Below the pieces are notes generated by a model that was not told the origin of the DNA, ran no database searches, and worked only from the letters and a program-made list of their open reading frames with translations. The position numbers were made by a program, and so were the translations under genes. DNA of 64,000 nt from Bifidobacterium pullorum subsp. saeculare (GTDB lineage: Bacteria > Actinomycetota > Actinomycetes > Actinomycetales > Bifidobacteriaceae), in the NCBI RefSeq assembly GCF_016899725.1, contig NZ_JACLYU010000005.1:1-64000 (forward strand). The letters are read 5' to 3'. Positions 56,833-64,000 of the stretch are shown here, one piece after another (position 1 is the first letter of the stretch; each line of letters begins with the position of its first letter).

Positions 56833-58389
56833 TCAGCCGTCGCCGGAGGGATGCTGTTTCAGGCGGATCGTGAGCTCGGTGACGTAGTTGTAGATCTCCT
56901 GCTTCTCCTGCATCTCGCGGGAGATGCGGTCGTAGGCGTGCATCACCGTTGTGTGGTCGCGGCCGCCGAACACGGCGCCGATGTCCATCAGGCTCATGCT
57001 CGTCATCTCGCGCGTCAGGTACATCGCCACCTGACGGGCCTGGTTGACCTGTTTGGTGCGGCCGCGGCCGACGATGTCGTCGAAGGTGATGTGGAAGTAC
57101 TTGGCCACCTGGCCGATGATGTCGGTCGGCTTGATCTCCACGTCGATGGTGAAGAAATCGGCGAGCGTCTGCTCGGCCAGCGCGCGCGTGACCGGCTGGC
57201 TGCTCAGCGAGGCGACCGCCGTCACGCGGGTGAGCGCGCCCTCGAGCTCGCGGATGTTCTCGGTGAAGCGCTGCGCGATGAGCTCGAGCGCGTCGTCCGG
57301 GATCGTGTAGCGGTTGTTCGAGGCGATCATGCGCAGGATCGCCATGCGCGTCTCGAGGTCGGGCGGCTGCACGTCCACCGTCAGGCCCGAGTTGAAGCGG
57401 GTGATGAGGCGTTCCTCGAAGCCCTTGAGTTTGTTCGGCGCCACGTCGGAGACGATGACGATGCGCTTGTTCGCCTGCTGCAGCGTGTTGAACGTGTAGA
57501 AGAACTGCTCGAGCGTCTCGTTCTTGCCGCCGAGGAACTGGATGTCGTCGATGAGCAGCACATCGACCTCGCGGTAGCGGCGGTTGAACTCGCTGACCTG
57601 GCCCTTGCCGCTGGTCGGGCTGCGCAGCGAGTCGATGAACTCGTTGGTGAACTCCTCGCTGGTCACGTACCGGACCTTGAGGCTCGGATCCTTGGCCAGC
57701 GCGTAGTTGCCGATCGCGTTGAGCAGATGCGTTTTGCCCAGGCCGGAGCCGCCGTAGATGCACAGCGGGTTGTAGTTGCTGCCGGTGCCCTCGGCCACCG
57801 CCATCGCGACGGTGCGGGCGAAGCGGTTCGACGAGCCCTGCACGAAGTTGTCGAAGGTGGCGTTCTTGTTCAGATGCGTCTCGGGATCCTGGATCACCCG
57901 GTTGTTGCCGGCCGGGTAGGCCGCCGGCTGGGGCGCCGCCATCGGCGCCGGCGGCAGGCTCGCGTCGCTTAGCGCATGGGACGGGTAGGAGGCGACCGCC
58001 TCGCCCTCCGGCATCGCCGGCGTCTGCCGGGGGAACTCGACCGACGGGGCCGGCGCGATGACCGGGGCCGGTTCGGCGGCGCGGACCGGCATCGCCTCGG
58101 GGGCGATCTTGAAGGCGGGGAACATGTCCGCCCCGCTCGCCATCCGCAGCGCCTCGGCCAGATGCTGGCTCATATCCGTCTGCAGGGCCCGCTGGGTCTC
58201 GGCGTTGGCGACGCACAGCACGATCGTCGTGCCGAACACCGCCTCGGGGACCACGCCCTCGAGCCATCCCTTGTCGCGCGCGCTCAGCGCGGAGTTGTGC
58301 TTGAGGAGCGTCAGGGCGTCGGACCAGATCCGGCCCGCCTCGACGGCGGGGTCGTGGGACGATTCGGCCACGTCGGCCCCCTTTCTCAT
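56833..58389 (-). CDS. dnaA: Chromosomal replication initiator DnaA
   Basis: 518-aa AAA+ initiator. Domain I at the N-terminus ([26 protein letters not shown]), a Pro/Ala-rich domain II (about 115-175), then AAA+ with Walker [14 protein letters not shown], Walker [13 protein letters not shown], and domain IV DNA-binding [15 protein letters not shown]. The start is ambiguous: ATG 58389 has GGAG eight bases upstream; GTG 58371 has AAAGGGGG five bases upstream and would drop six residues. Transcribed away from rpmH; DnaA boxes occur on both sides, suggesting autoregulation. Confidence 0.97.
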   Translation of the reverse strand: MRKGADVAESSHDPAVEAGRIWSDALTLLKHNSALSARDKGWLEGVVPEAVFGTTIVLCVANAETQRALQTDMSQHLAEALRMASGADMFPAFKIAPEAMPVRAAEPAPVIAPAPSVEFPRQTPAMPEGEAVASYPSHALSDASLPPAPMAAPQPAAYPAGNNRVIQDPETHLNKNATFDNFVQGSSNRFARTVAMAVAEGTGSNYNPLCIYGGSGLGKTHLLNAIGNYALAKDPSLKVRYVTSEEFTNEFIDSLRSPTSGKGQVSEFNRRYREVDVLLIDDIQFLGGKNETLEQFFYTFNTLQQANKRIVIVSDVAPNKLKGFEERLITRFNSGLTVDVQPPDLETRMAILRMIASNNRYTIPDDALELIAQRFTENIRELEGALTRVTAVASLSSQPVTRALAEQTLADFFTIDVEIKPTDIIGQVAKYFHITFDDIVGRGRTKQVNQARQVAMYLTREMTSMSLMDIGAVFGGRDHTTVMHAYDRISREMQEKQEIYNYVTELTIRLKQHPSGDG

Positions 58390-58468
58390 GTGCTGCGCTC
58401 CCGTGCGCGGGATGCCGCCAACGGTTAAACACCTCATTGATACTCCGAGACGTGGAAAAGTGCGCGAG

Positions 58469-58546
58469 TTATCCACCGTCGTTATCCACAGGCTCGCGTG
58501 TTGTCCCGCCTCGATTGTGAATAACAACCGTGTAATTTGTGGATAA
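58469..58546. promoter_or_regulatory. Second DnaA-box cluster upstream of dnaA
   Basis: Perfect boxes at 58482-58490 (TTATCCACA) and 58538-58546 (TGTGGATAA), with one-mismatch copies at 58469 (TTATCCACC) and 58516 (TGTGAATAA). They lie 80-157 bp before the dnaA start, in the dnaA/rpmH gap, consistent with DnaA autoregulation or a bipartite origin. The rest of 58390-58779 holds no gene. Confidence 0.8.
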
Positions 58547-58779
58547 CTCCGGCTCCGTGCGGAGCCGCTGCGGGCCTGTGCCGGGCGGCATGCGGGGCTG
58601 CGCGCGGCCGATTGGAGACGGCCCGCTGGCCCGACGCAAGCCCCCGTTCCCTCGCCGCCGCATCGCGAACACGCGGCCGTCCCGTTGACCGTAGGGTATG
58701 GGTGAGGGTAGGTTGATAGAGCTTGACTCACGTGAGAGCCGCGCGCGAGCGTGGCTGAACAGACCTAGGAGCAACAGAA

Positions 58780-58914
58780 ATGAAGAGGACCTTCCAGCCG
58801 AATAACCGCCGCCGTCACATGAAGCACGGCTTCCGTCTACGCATGCGCACCCGTTCCGGCCGCGCCGTGATCAACCGCCGCCGCGCCAAGGGCCGCAAGT
58901 CCCTGTCCGCCTGA
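58780..58914 (+). CDS. rpmH: 50S ribosomal protein L34
   Basis: 44-aa basic protein with the invariant [18 protein letters not shown] start and [13 protein letters not shown] end. ATG 58780 follows CCTAGGAGCAACAGAA. Divergent from dnaA and first of the rpmH-rnpA-yidD-yidC-jag series. Confidence 0.98.
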   Translation: MKRTFQPNNRRRHMKHGFRLRMRTRSGRAVINRRRAKGRKSLSA

Positions 58915-58943
58915 TCCACAGTCCGGCGAGCGGCGCGACCACG

Positions 58944-59306
58944 GTGGAACGGCTTACCAGCCATCGGGAATTCGTCGCCGTGCTCAAGGGTCGGCGCAGG
59001 GCGGCCCGCAACGACATCGTCGTGCACTTCCTGGTGCGCGACGATTCGCATACGGGTGCCGTTGCGCCCCAGGCACGGCGCATGGGGCTTGCCGTATCCA
59101 AATCCGTCGGCAACGCTGTGACGCGCAACGCGGTCAAACGCCGCTTCCGCGTGCTGGCGCGCCGGCATGAGGAGCTGCTGCCCGCCGGCTGCGACGTGGT
59201 GATGCGCGCCATGCCCAGCGCGCGCGACGCCGCCTTCGACTCGTTGGACGAGCAGGTGGCCTCCGCGTTCCGGGCCGTCGCCCGCAAGGCGGCGCAGGCG
59301 CGATGA
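58944..59306 (+). CDS. rnpA: Ribonuclease P protein component
   Basis: 120-aa basic subunit of RNase P. The RNR motif is present as [21 protein letters not shown] (about residues 52-72), which binds the P RNA and tRNA 5' leader. The GTG at 58944 ([16 protein letters not shown] after initiation) gives the normal family N-terminus but has no strong ribosome site, suggesting coupling to rpmH 29 bp upstream. Overlaps yidD by 4 bp (ATGA). Confidence 0.96.
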   Translation: MERLTSHREFVAVLKGRRRAARNDIVVHFLVRDDSHTGAVAPQARRMGLAVSKSVGNAVTRNAVKRRFRVLARRHEELLPAGCDVVMRAMPSARDAAFDSLDEQVASAFRAVARKAAQAR

Positions 59307-59644
59307 GCCGCGCGGCCCGGGCGATGATCCGCGGGGTGCGCTGGTACCAGCGTCGGTTCTCGGCCAACCGTGCCGTGCCGCGCTGCAAGTATTACCCGAG
59401 CTGTTCCAACTATGCGCTCGAGGCGTTGGAGCGCTACGGCGCCTGCCGCGGCGGATTGCTCGCCGCGCTGCGCCTGCTGCGTTGCCGCCCGTGGAGCTAC
59501 GGGGGCATCGACGATGTGCCGCGCCGCTATTCCGTGTTCTACCGGTTCCGATGGTCCAAGGCGCACGAGGAACCGCGCCTGGTGCCATTGGCCTGGCAAT
59601 CCCGGGAGGACCGGCCGGACCAGGAGAATCAGGGAAAGGCCTGA
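59303..59644 (+). CDS. yidD: Membrane protein insertion efficiency factor YidD
   Basis: 113-aa protein with the YidD signature [19 protein letters not shown] and [19 protein letters not shown]. The N-terminus ([20 protein letters not shown]) forms an amphipathic membrane-associated helix. Start ATG overlaps the rnpA stop (ATGA) and the stop lies 2 bp before yidC, so translation is coupled along the operon. Assists YidC in membrane insertion. Confidence 0.95.
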   Translation: MSRAARAMIRGVRWYQRRFSANRAVPRCKYYPSCSNYALEALERYGACRGGLLAALRLLRCRPWSYGGIDDVPRRYSVFYRFRWSKAHEEPRLVPLAWQSREDRPDQENQGKA

Positions 59645-59646
59645 AC

Positions 59647-60663
59647 ATGCCAATGCAAGACCAATTCATGTTGGATCAGAGCTTCTTCGGATGGCTCTAT
59701 AAGATCCTCACCCCGCTGGAATGGTTGATGACGCAGATCATGAACCTGTTCCATGAGTTCCTGAAGCTGCTGGGCATGAACCCGGTCGGCTTCTCGTGGG
59801 TGCTCTCCATCGTCTTCCTCGTGCTCGTGGTGCACGCGTGCATCTTCCCGCTGTTCTACCGGCAGATGAAGTCGATGCGCAAGATGCAGGCGCTGCAGCC
59901 GAAGATGCAGAAGATCCAGAACAAGTACAAGGGCAAGACGGACCAGGCCAGCAAAGAGGCCATGAGCCGCGAGATGATGAAGCTCTACCAGGACAACCAC
60001 GCCAATCCGGCGGGGTCCTGTCTGCCGATGCTCATCCAGGGCCCGGTGTTCATGTGCATGTTCTACGTGCTCTCCGCCATCCCGTACATCGCGCGCGGCA
60101 AATACGACCGCGGCACGCTCGGCGCCTTCGACAAGGCCACGGCGCAGGAGTTCGCGCAGACCACGGTGTTCGGCGTGAACGTGACCGACACCTTCACCAC
60201 CGCCGGCGTGACCGGCAAGGTCGTCATGGGTGTGTTCGTGGCGCTGATGTGCGCCTGCATGTGGTTCATGCAGTTCAACTCGATGAAGCGCAACATGAAC
60301 CAGGAGACCCTGGTCGGCCCGGCCGCCACCACGCAGAAGATGATGCTGTGGGTGTTCCCGATTATGTACATCTTCTCCGGCATCATGATGCCCTTCGCCG
60401 TGCTCGTGTACTGGCTGACGAACAACATCGTGAACCTGCTGCGCTCGATGTGGCAGATCCACGAGTTCCCGACGCCCGGCTCCCCCGCTGCCAAGGAGAA
60501 GGAGGAGCGCGACCACCGCAAGGAGAACGCACGCCGCGCCAAGGCCGGCCTGCCCTCCCTCGAGGAGGAGGCCCTCGTCAAGGCCAAGGAGGAGGCCGAG
60601 CAGCGCGCCGCCCAGGGCTACCAGCGCCAGCAGCCCCAGCGCAAGCGCAAGAAGAAGAAGTGA
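59647..60663 (+). CDS. yidC: Membrane protein insertase YidC
   Basis: 338-aa insertase. About five helices are visible, beginning with FGWLYKILTPLEWLMTQIMNL, then VGFSWVLSIVFLVLVVHACIF; the cytoplasmic hairpin MKSMRKMQALQPKMQKIQNKY and the hydrophilic-groove Arg region are present. Gram-positive-type YidC without the large periplasmic domain. The C-terminal ~65 residues are highly charged with a terminal Lys/Arg run (QRKRKKKK), probably for ribosome contact. ATG 59647 is 2 bp after yidD, with GGGAAAGGCCTGAAC upstream. Confidence 0.96.
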   Translation: MPMQDQFMLDQSFFGWLYKILTPLEWLMTQIMNLFHEFLKLLGMNPVGFSWVLSIVFLVLVVHACIFPLFYRQMKSMRKMQALQPKMQKIQNKYKGKTDQASKEAMSREMMKLYQDNHANPAGSCLPMLIQGPVFMCMFYVLSAIPYIARGKYDRGTLGAFDKATAQEFAQTTVFGVNVTDTFTTAGVTGKVVMGVFVALMCACMWFMQFNSMKRNMNQETLVGPAATTQKMMLWVFPIMYIFSGIMMPFAVLVYWLTNNIVNLLRSMWQIHEFPTPGSPAAKEKEERDHRKENARRAKAGLPSLEEEALVKAKEEAEQRAAQGYQRQQPQRKRKKKK

Positions 60664-60727
60664 CCTCCGGGCCGCCGCGGACTCGCGCCGCGGCGGCCTT
60701 CGCTTCCCAGGCGCGGATCGATCCGCA

Positions 60728-60743
60728 TGTTCCACGTGGAACA
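60728..60743. promoter_or_regulatory. parS-like site TGTTCCACGTGGAACA
   Basis: Perfect 16-bp palindrome between yidC and jag, one symmetric change from the ParB-binding consensus TGTTTCACGTGAAACA. Its position, about 4 kb from oriC, is where bacterial parS sites typically occur. Confidence 0.85.
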
Positions 60744-60855
60744 ACGATCCAAGTCCCCGGCACGGCCGCCCCAGCGCGTTCATGGGAGAACGCCGGCGAG
60801 CCCTGCCGCGGGCGATTAGACTTGACCAACAACAGCCGACCCAAGGAGTAACGAC

Positions 60856-61377
60856 ATGGCTCAGGATGACGACCGCACGATCGATCAGCTCAACGACGAG
60901 GCTGACATCGCCGCCGATTATCTCGAAGGCCTGCTCGACATCGCCGACTACGACGGCGACATCGAGATGGGCATCCGCAACGGCCGCCCGATGGTGCAGA
61001 TCGTGGCCGATGACAACACCGACATCAAGCGCCTCATCGGACGCAACGGCGAGGTGGTGGATGCGCTGCAGCAGCTCACCCGCCTGGCCGTGCAGCAGAA
61101 GACCGGCGAGCGTTCCAAGCTCATCGTGGATGTGGACGGGTACCTCAAGCGCAAGCGCCAGCGCCTGCACGACATCGCGCTCGACGCGGTGGACGAGGTG
61201 CGCGACACCGGCGAGCCGGTGGACCTGAAGCCGATGAACTCCTTCGAGCGTAAGGTCATCCACGACGTGGTGCGCGAGGAGGGGCTCAAGTCCCGCTCCC
61301 ACGGCGAGGAGCCGCACCGCTACGTCACCATCTACCTGCGTGCGAATGCCGACACGGAAGACGAGGACGAGGCCTAA
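60856..61377 (+). CDS. jag: RNA-binding protein Jag/KhpB (KH and R3H domains)
   Basis: 173-aa protein. The KH-like domain (about 25-95) has VADDNTDIKRLIGRNGEVVDALQQL with the GxxG loop as IGRNG; the R3H domain follows with MNSFERKVIHDVVREEGLKSRSHG (RxxxH form). ATG 60856 follows CCCAAGGAGTAACGAC. Lacks the N-terminal Jag domain of firmicute proteins, as usual in actinobacteria. Binds small RNAs/mRNAs with KhpA in related systems. Last conserved gene before the SIR2 insertion. Confidence 0.94.
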   Translation: MAQDDDRTIDQLNDEADIAADYLEGLLDIADYDGDIEMGIRNGRPMVQIVADDNTDIKRLIGRNGEVVDALQQLTRLAVQQKTGERSKLIVDVDGYLKRKRQRLHDIALDAVDEVRDTGEPVDLKPMNSFERKVIHDVVREEGLKSRSHGEEPHRYVTIYLRANADTEDEDEA

Positions 61378-61556
61378 TCAGCGCGTTTCGAAAGCATGCG
61401 GGCATCTTGCAGCTGCACAGCCTGCACTGAACGCTTTCCATCGACACGCCCGGTGAACGTTACGTAGCTGGCATATTGCTGAAGTTACCCAGAAGGTGGT
61501 CTAAACTATGAGGTGGACTTAGCGACTGGCGCGTGGTCGTAAGCCCATAGTCGGTG

Positions 61557-61625
61557 GTGCCCCCGCTGATTCGCTGGGTTCCTCCTATTTGAGAGGAGGA
61601 GCTGAGGGCGATGAATGTGGGGGCA
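61557..61625 (+). ncRNA. Candidate structured RNA or long hairpin
   Basis: GTGCCCCC (61557-61564) pairs with GGGGGCAC (61618-61625), enclosing a smaller perfect hairpin TCCTCC...GGAGGA (61580-61600). Upstream sequence (61500-61556) also has GACT...AGTC pairing. On the plus strand the structure exposes GAGGAGGAG before ATG 61611, which opens a 28-codon frame overlapping the SIR2 gene's 3' end. It could instead be the minus-strand terminator of the SIR2 gene, whose stop is 4 bp away. The rest of 61378-61556 holds no gene. Confidence 0.35.
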
Positions 61626-61628
61626 CGC

Positions 61629-63221
61629 TTATTTGTTCAAGTAGGGAATTCCGTATTTCAGGAAATCATAGATTCTGATATCCTTTCGAATATCTGAATC
61701 AAGTTTTTGTCCGCTCTCTAACATTGTGCGCGCAGTTGTTTTTATCATTTGCTCAAGAGCTGTGAGATCTATCTCACCGAATTTGAGCAGAGTGACGTGC
61801 TTGTACGCATTAACGCCGAATTTAAGCCTCAGCGATTCGATGCTCCATTCGCTGAGTCTATTTGTGTCTCTCCAATTCTTTCTTGTTTTCTTCTGAGTTT
61901 TGCTGAGATAGTCATCAAAGCATTGCCGTTGTTCAATCTCTTCGCGCGTCTTCTTGCCAAGAGGGCCGTCTCCGTATTGAGACAGATAATAGTACATCGG
62001 AACGCCACCTTGCGGTATATATCGCTCCAGATATTCCTCCACAACAAGATTCACTGCAAGATTCTTGTTGTGGAATAGTATGTCTTCGTATAGATCTTCG
62101 CTTGCTACAGGTTTACCGTATCCTTTGACACCAACTCCCACTACAATCTCGGCGTCCTGTGGAAGCTCATCCATATTCTCAAGATCGGAAAACACTATGC
62201 TTTGGGCTTTGCCACCAGAATAAGCCGCCTCGTAGAGTTGTTGCGTGATTTGTCGCAGTACTTTCGGTGCATATTTCATGTTTGTGGCGGCTATAGCTTT
62301 GTAGATTGGACCGAAGTCCGATGTGGCGATCTTGGTCATCTCCACATTCTGCCTTTCGGTGCCATAGATTGCCGTCTGTATCTCCTGCTCTGCGGAATAC
62401 TCTACAAATATGAATCTTTCCGACATCTCGCGTGTGTGTTGCGTGCCAGCACATTGGGCTATTGCATTGATAATGTCACGAATGTCTTGGTCACTCATCG
62501 AATATCCAAGGAATATAATTGGATATTCGCCGAAAATGGTGAGGATCTTCGATAGAAGATATTGCTGTCGTTCTGCAAGCTGTTGATAATCTCTTTCGTT
62601 GAGAATCAGAGATTCTGGATTTTCAACAGAACCGTGAATCTTGTATATCTCGCCTATCCCTGTTAATTGAGAGAACAACAGGTCCTCTTGCTGAACATAC
62701 GCTTGATATCCAGGAAATATGTAGTCCTCCATGAGTCTGTCATAATTTGTTGTGATTACCCCTGCCACATGGTGGGATGCCTTCTGGAGCAGATGCAGTT
62801 CGTCATTGTTGTGATCGGGCTTTGCTTCGGACAAATGGTCGGCAATGTAGATTTTCATTGCCGAGACTCCTTGATTCAGCTCATGAGCATGCTGTTGCGC
62901 CCACTCGACCATAGAGGCATTGCCGAGTGCGTCGGCAAAGTCCCGTTCCATCAGCGTTGTAATATATGGGTATATTGTATTGACCTCATCATATTGCTCA
63001 GCGCGAGCCCGCTGCATGTAGGAATAAAATGGCTTCATCGGAGCGCCCACGGATTCGCATACCCATTCAAGCAAACCTTGCCAGTTTTCCGTTCCCATGT
63101 AACGCATGGACAATCCTGAACCTACGAACAGAAATGGCACCCTGTTGACTTTGGCCAACAGCTTGCGCACGGTGGCTTTCACCCGTGAGTTAAAGTCTTC
63201 TTCGCTCATGTGATACCCCAT
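61629..63221 (-). CDS. SIR2-like domain protein, putative antiphage NADase
   Basis: 530-aa protein, visibly AT-rich against GC-rich neighbours, so probably acquired. The N-terminal ~300 residues are SIR2-like: NAD-binding FLFVGSGLSMRYM (about 30-42), GVITTNYDRLMED (about 155-167), the catalytic-type His in IYKIHGSVENPES (about 198), and IIFLGYSMSDQDIRDII (about 240). The ~230-residue C-terminal part is charged, without a family I recognise, ending RIYDFLKYGIPYLNK. Start ATG 63221, or ATG 63209 (MSEEDF), neither with a strong site. Standalone SIR2 proteins of this layout deplete NAD+ upon phage infection in several known defence systems; that role is inferred. It interrupts the jag-rsmG order. 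Confidence 0.82.
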   Translation of the reverse strand: MGYHMSEEDFNSRVKATVRKLLAKVNRVPFLFVGSGLSMRYMGTENWQGLLEWVCESVGAPMKPFYSYMQRARAEQYDEVNTIYPYITTLMERDFADALGNASMVEWAQQHAHELNQGVSAMKIYIADHLSEAKPDHNNDELHLLQKASHHVAGVITTNYDRLMEDYIFPGYQAYVQQEDLLFSQLTGIGEIYKIHGSVENPESLILNERDYQQLAERQQYLLSKILTIFGEYPIIFLGYSMSDQDIRDIINAIAQCAGTQHTREMSERFIFVEYSAEQEIQTAIYGTERQNVEMTKIATSDFGPIYKAIAATNMKYAPKVLRQITQQLYEAAYSGGKAQSIVFSDLENMDELPQDAEIVVGVGVKGYGKPVASEDLYEDILFHNKNLAVNLVVEEYLERYIPQGGVPMYYYLSQYGDGPLGKKTREEIEQRQCFDDYLSKTQKKTRKNWRDTNRLSEWSIESLRLKFGVNAYKHVTLLKFGEIDLTALEQMIKTTARTMLESGQKLDSDIRKDIRIYDFLKYGIPYLNK

Positions 63222-63380
63222 CGTTATTGTTCCCTGTATCTGATGATATCGCTTCTTCGGTGTTTATTTGCTTGAATTCAGTGCTGCTGTATCTGTAACA
63301 TGATGATTGATTGATTAGGTTCTCTGACAACTGGATTCGCGTGACATATGGTTGAGAGGGATTCCATGTTCTTCGGGGCA

Positions 63381-63396
63381 TGTTTCACGTGAAACG
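63381..63396. promoter_or_regulatory. parS-like site TGTTTCACGTGAAACG
   Basis: Matches the ParB-binding consensus TGTTTCACGTGAAACA at 15 of 16 positions. It lies in the leader between the SIR2 gene and rsmG, about 7 kb from oriC. Apart from it I see only AT-rich promoter-like sequence in 63222-63507. Confidence 0.85.
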
Positions 63397-63507
63397 GAGT
63401 TCGACGGAAACGATGGTGGACGGGATGTCTCTGCCCGCATGGCTCTGGATAGACGGGGTGGCAGACTGGTGAGTCGAACAGACTGGCAGCGAGAAGGAGC
63501 GTGTGCG

Positions 63508-64000
63508 GTGAACGGTCCGGTCGGACAGGAGACTCGGTCAGGGAGTGAAAACCTCCCGGAGAAGGCCCGGGACGTGGAACGGGAGACCGAGCAAGAGATC
63601 GGAACGGCGTCATCGCCTCGGGCTGTCAGCAATCCCGTGGAATCAGCCGACAGTGTCGTTCGGGATCAGCTGGACGGCTCCCCCGTGCTCGCCGAGGTGT
63701 TCGGCGACGCCCTGCCCAAGCTCGAGGCGTTCCACGTGAAACTCGCGGAGGAAGGCGAGCCGCGCGGCCTCATCGGTCCGCGCGACGTGGACATCATCTG
63801 GGAACGGCATATCCTCAACTCGGCGGCCATCGTGCCGTTCGTGCGCGAGGCGACCGAAGGCGAGCAGTTCAAAACCGTGGCGGACGTCGGATCCGGCGGC
63901 GGCTTCCCCGGCCTGGTCGCGGCGGCCTGCCTGCCCGACCATCGCTTCACGCTGATCGAGCCGATGGAACGCCGGGTGGAATGGCTGCGCGAATGCATCG
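63508..64000 (+). CDS. rsmG: 16S rRNA (guanine-N7) methyltransferase RsmG, partial at right edge
   Basis: Open at the window end; 164 codons are visible. Start GTG 63508 follows CGAGAAGGAGCGTGTGCG. After a ~50-residue charged N-terminal extension ([14 protein letters not shown]), the RsmG core begins: [21 protein letters not shown], then the SAM-binding [17 protein letters not shown] and [15 protein letters not shown]. It methylates G527 of 16S rRNA. In related genomes parA-parB follow; they would lie just beyond this window. A parS-like sequence is embedded in the coding region at 63728. Confidence 0.93.
   Translation, partial: MNGPVGQETRSGSENLPEKARDVERETEQEIGTASSPRAVSNPVESADSVVRDQLDGSPVLAEVFGDALPKLEAFHVKLAEEGEPRGLIGPRDVDIIWERHILNSAAIVPFVREATEGEQFKTVADVGSGGGFPGLVAAACLPDHRFTLIEPMERRVEWLRECI
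63728..63743. promoter_or_regulatory. parS-like site within rsmG
   Basis: CGTTCCACGTGAAACT keeps the core GTTCCACGTGAAAC of the ParB-binding consensus inside codons for EAFHVKLAE of rsmG. Intragenic parS sites near the par genes are common in bacteria. Confidence 0.7.

Noticed and set aside
61611-61697. 28-codon plus-strand frame after the hairpin next to the SIR2 gene
   Set aside because: Although GGAGGAG precedes its ATG, it lies wholly over the SIR2 gene 3' end and has no recognisable sequence; kept only as part of the RNA finding.

Overview
The window is high-GC DNA that reads as a Bifidobacterium-type actinobacterium. The right-hand part holds the chromosome origin in the usual actinobacterial order, with dnaA on the minus strand: gyrA-gyrB-dciA-recF-dnaN-oriC-dnaA, then rpmH-rnpA-yidD-yidC-jag-rsmG on the plus strand. 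Protein matches (intracellular GH36, GH26 and GH2 enzymes, importers without their own ATPase, LacI and ROK regulators) also fit Bifidobacterium. The species cannot be fixed from sequence alone.

Layout. 0.4-8 kb: a CUT1 sugar importer (two permeases and a lipoprotein), a divergent ROK regulator and a GH36 alpha-galactosidase, probably for alpha-galactosides. 8-14 kb: tadA, a row of four parS-like palindromes at an exact 33-bp period, a YgjP-type metallopeptidase, two MFS transporters and a tRNA-Ile/tRNA-Ala pair. 14.7-36.5 kb: a large beta-mannan (galactoglucomannan-type) utilisation locus with GH1, two acetyl-esterase-like proteins, a serine hydrolase, two GH26 mannanases without signal peptides, GH36, a LacI regulator, GH2 beta-mannosidase, a second CUT1 importer and an ABC exporter. 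LacI-type CTTAAnCGGTTAAG operators tie most of these promoters together. 36.6-40 kb: a GtrA-like protein, then a decayed stretch holding a GH2 C-terminal remnant and a LytTR-type two-component pair with four frameshifts in 2.5 kb. 40-47 kb: gdhA, a hemolysin-III protein, and a MarR regulator with a two-gene ABC exporter. 47-64 kb: the gyrase/origin core. An AT-rich gene for a SIR2-like protein, a plausible antiphage NADase, is inserted between jag and rsmG. rsmG runs off the right edge.

How the parts work together. The mannan locus describes a cytoplasmic strategy: a lipoprotein and two permeases import acetylated, galactose-decorated manno-/glucomanno-oligosaccharides. Esterases remove acetyl groups, GH36 removes galactose, GH26 cuts the chain, and GH2/GH1 release monosaccharides. 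A LacI repressor likely senses a breakdown product. No importer ATPase is present, so a shared MsiK-type ATPase encoded elsewhere is presumed.

The intergenic spaces are unusually rich in short repeats of several distinct families: GGCAAACCGTACGC palindromes, 23-bp ATTCGGATTATTGTCGTC tandem repeats, GTTCGTTGGG boxes and TGTCGCATCC hairpins. Several recur at distant sites in the window.
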